Assembly: GCF_038002165.1 (NCBI RefSeq) | Contig: NZ_JBBOBR010000001.1 | Coordinates: 2,542,001 to 2,606,000 of the forward strand | DNA length: 64,000 bases | Direction: 5' to 3' | Origin: Cytobacillus sp. FSL H8-0458 | GTDB taxonomy: Bacteria; Bacillota; Bacilli; Bacillales; Cytobacillaceae | In this document: in pieces, positions 63,922 to 64,000 of the stretch | Layout: every line of letters begins with the position of its first letter | How positions within the stretch are numbered: position 1 is the stretch's first letter | Program-made: the position numbers and the translations under genes | Notes under the pieces: generated by a model | What the model was told of the DNA's origin: nothing | Seen by the model: the letters and a program-made list of their open reading frames with translations, nothing else | Databases searched by the model: none

Positions 63922-64000
63922 TTATCCCACCATTCCCATTAAATATACTACTGTGAAGATGAATACCCAAACAACGTCGATAAAGTGCCAGTATAAGCTG
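63922..64000 (-). CDS. ctaE: Cytochrome c oxidase (caa3) subunit III, C-terminal end (partial)
   Basis: The last 25 codons are visible: YWHFIDVVWVFIFTVVYLMG then MVG and stop TAA at 63922-63924. This is the characteristic end of subunit III. The rest lies beyond the window. Confidence 0.9.
   Translation of the reverse strand, partial: SLYWHFIDVVWVFIFTVVYLMGMVG

Overview
The window is chromosomal DNA from a low-GC, endospore-forming member of the Bacillaceae. Protein sequences and gene order follow Bacillus subtilis closely, and several small differences suggest a Cytobacillus/Mesobacillus-like relative. That genus guess is inference only. Most genes lie on the minus strand, so the window reads in reverse relative to the usual B. 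subtilis map (mra, mur, fts, spoIIG, ylm, ileS, pyr from high to low coordinates). No phage, transposase gene, rRNA or tRNA was seen.

Layout from low to high coordinates. (1) 1-1445: end of the pyr operon, with a partial uracil permease gene, pyrR and two PyrR-type attenuators. (2) 1446-7068: rluD, lspA, ylyA, ileS with an Ile T-box leader, and divIVA. (3) 7213-13370: ylmHG-sepF-ylmED-ylmC, then sigG, sigE and spoIIGA. (4) 13371-15048: a 448-bp intergenic region holding a structured repeat, a likely Spo0A-type spoIIG promoter and an Fnr/CRP-type hmp promoter, then flavohaemoglobin hmp on the plus strand. (5) 15153-34921: the division and cell wall cluster ftsZ, ftsA, sbp, ylxX, ylxW, divIB, murB, murG, spoVE, murD, mraY, an unusual stand-alone MurF/MurE N-terminal-like gene, murE, spoVD, pbpB, ftsL, rsmH and mraZ, with a MraZ-type operator. 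(6) 35200-44141: bshC, a DUF3397 membrane protein, a panE-like reductase, a three-gene biotin-dependent acyl-CoA carboxylase with a second copy of the structured repeat, ylbP, gerR and an enoyl-CoA hydratase. (7) 44281-59811: rpmF and the ylb cluster (ylbN to ylbA-like), with coaD, rsmD, a CsfG-like sporulation small RNA and a few genes without a clear B. subtilis counterpart. (8) 59914-64000: an Asp23-like protein, an Eis-like acetyltransferase, and cytochrome caa3 oxidase genes (ctaM-like, ctaG, ctaF, ctaE end).

The genes cover one cellular theme: peptidoglycan precursor synthesis (MurE, MraY, MurD, MurG, MurB), septum assembly (FtsZ, FtsA, SepF, DivIB, FtsL, PBP2B, DivIVA) and the switch of that machinery to sporulation (SpoIIGA, SigE, SigG, SpoVD, SpoVE, GerR, YlbJ, CsfG, YlbF). 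Many real starts are TTG or GTG with strong Shine-Dalgarno sequences; starts were chosen on that basis and on family length.

The most interesting points are: a covarying 150-160 bp repeat present twice, each time just upstream of a ribosome binding site; the intact 149-residue MurF/MurE N-terminal-like protein without ATPase domain, embedded between murE and mraY; the CsfG-like RNA; the MraZ operator with exact 10-bp periodicity; and the back-to-back promoters of ylbN and ylbM that share their -35 region.
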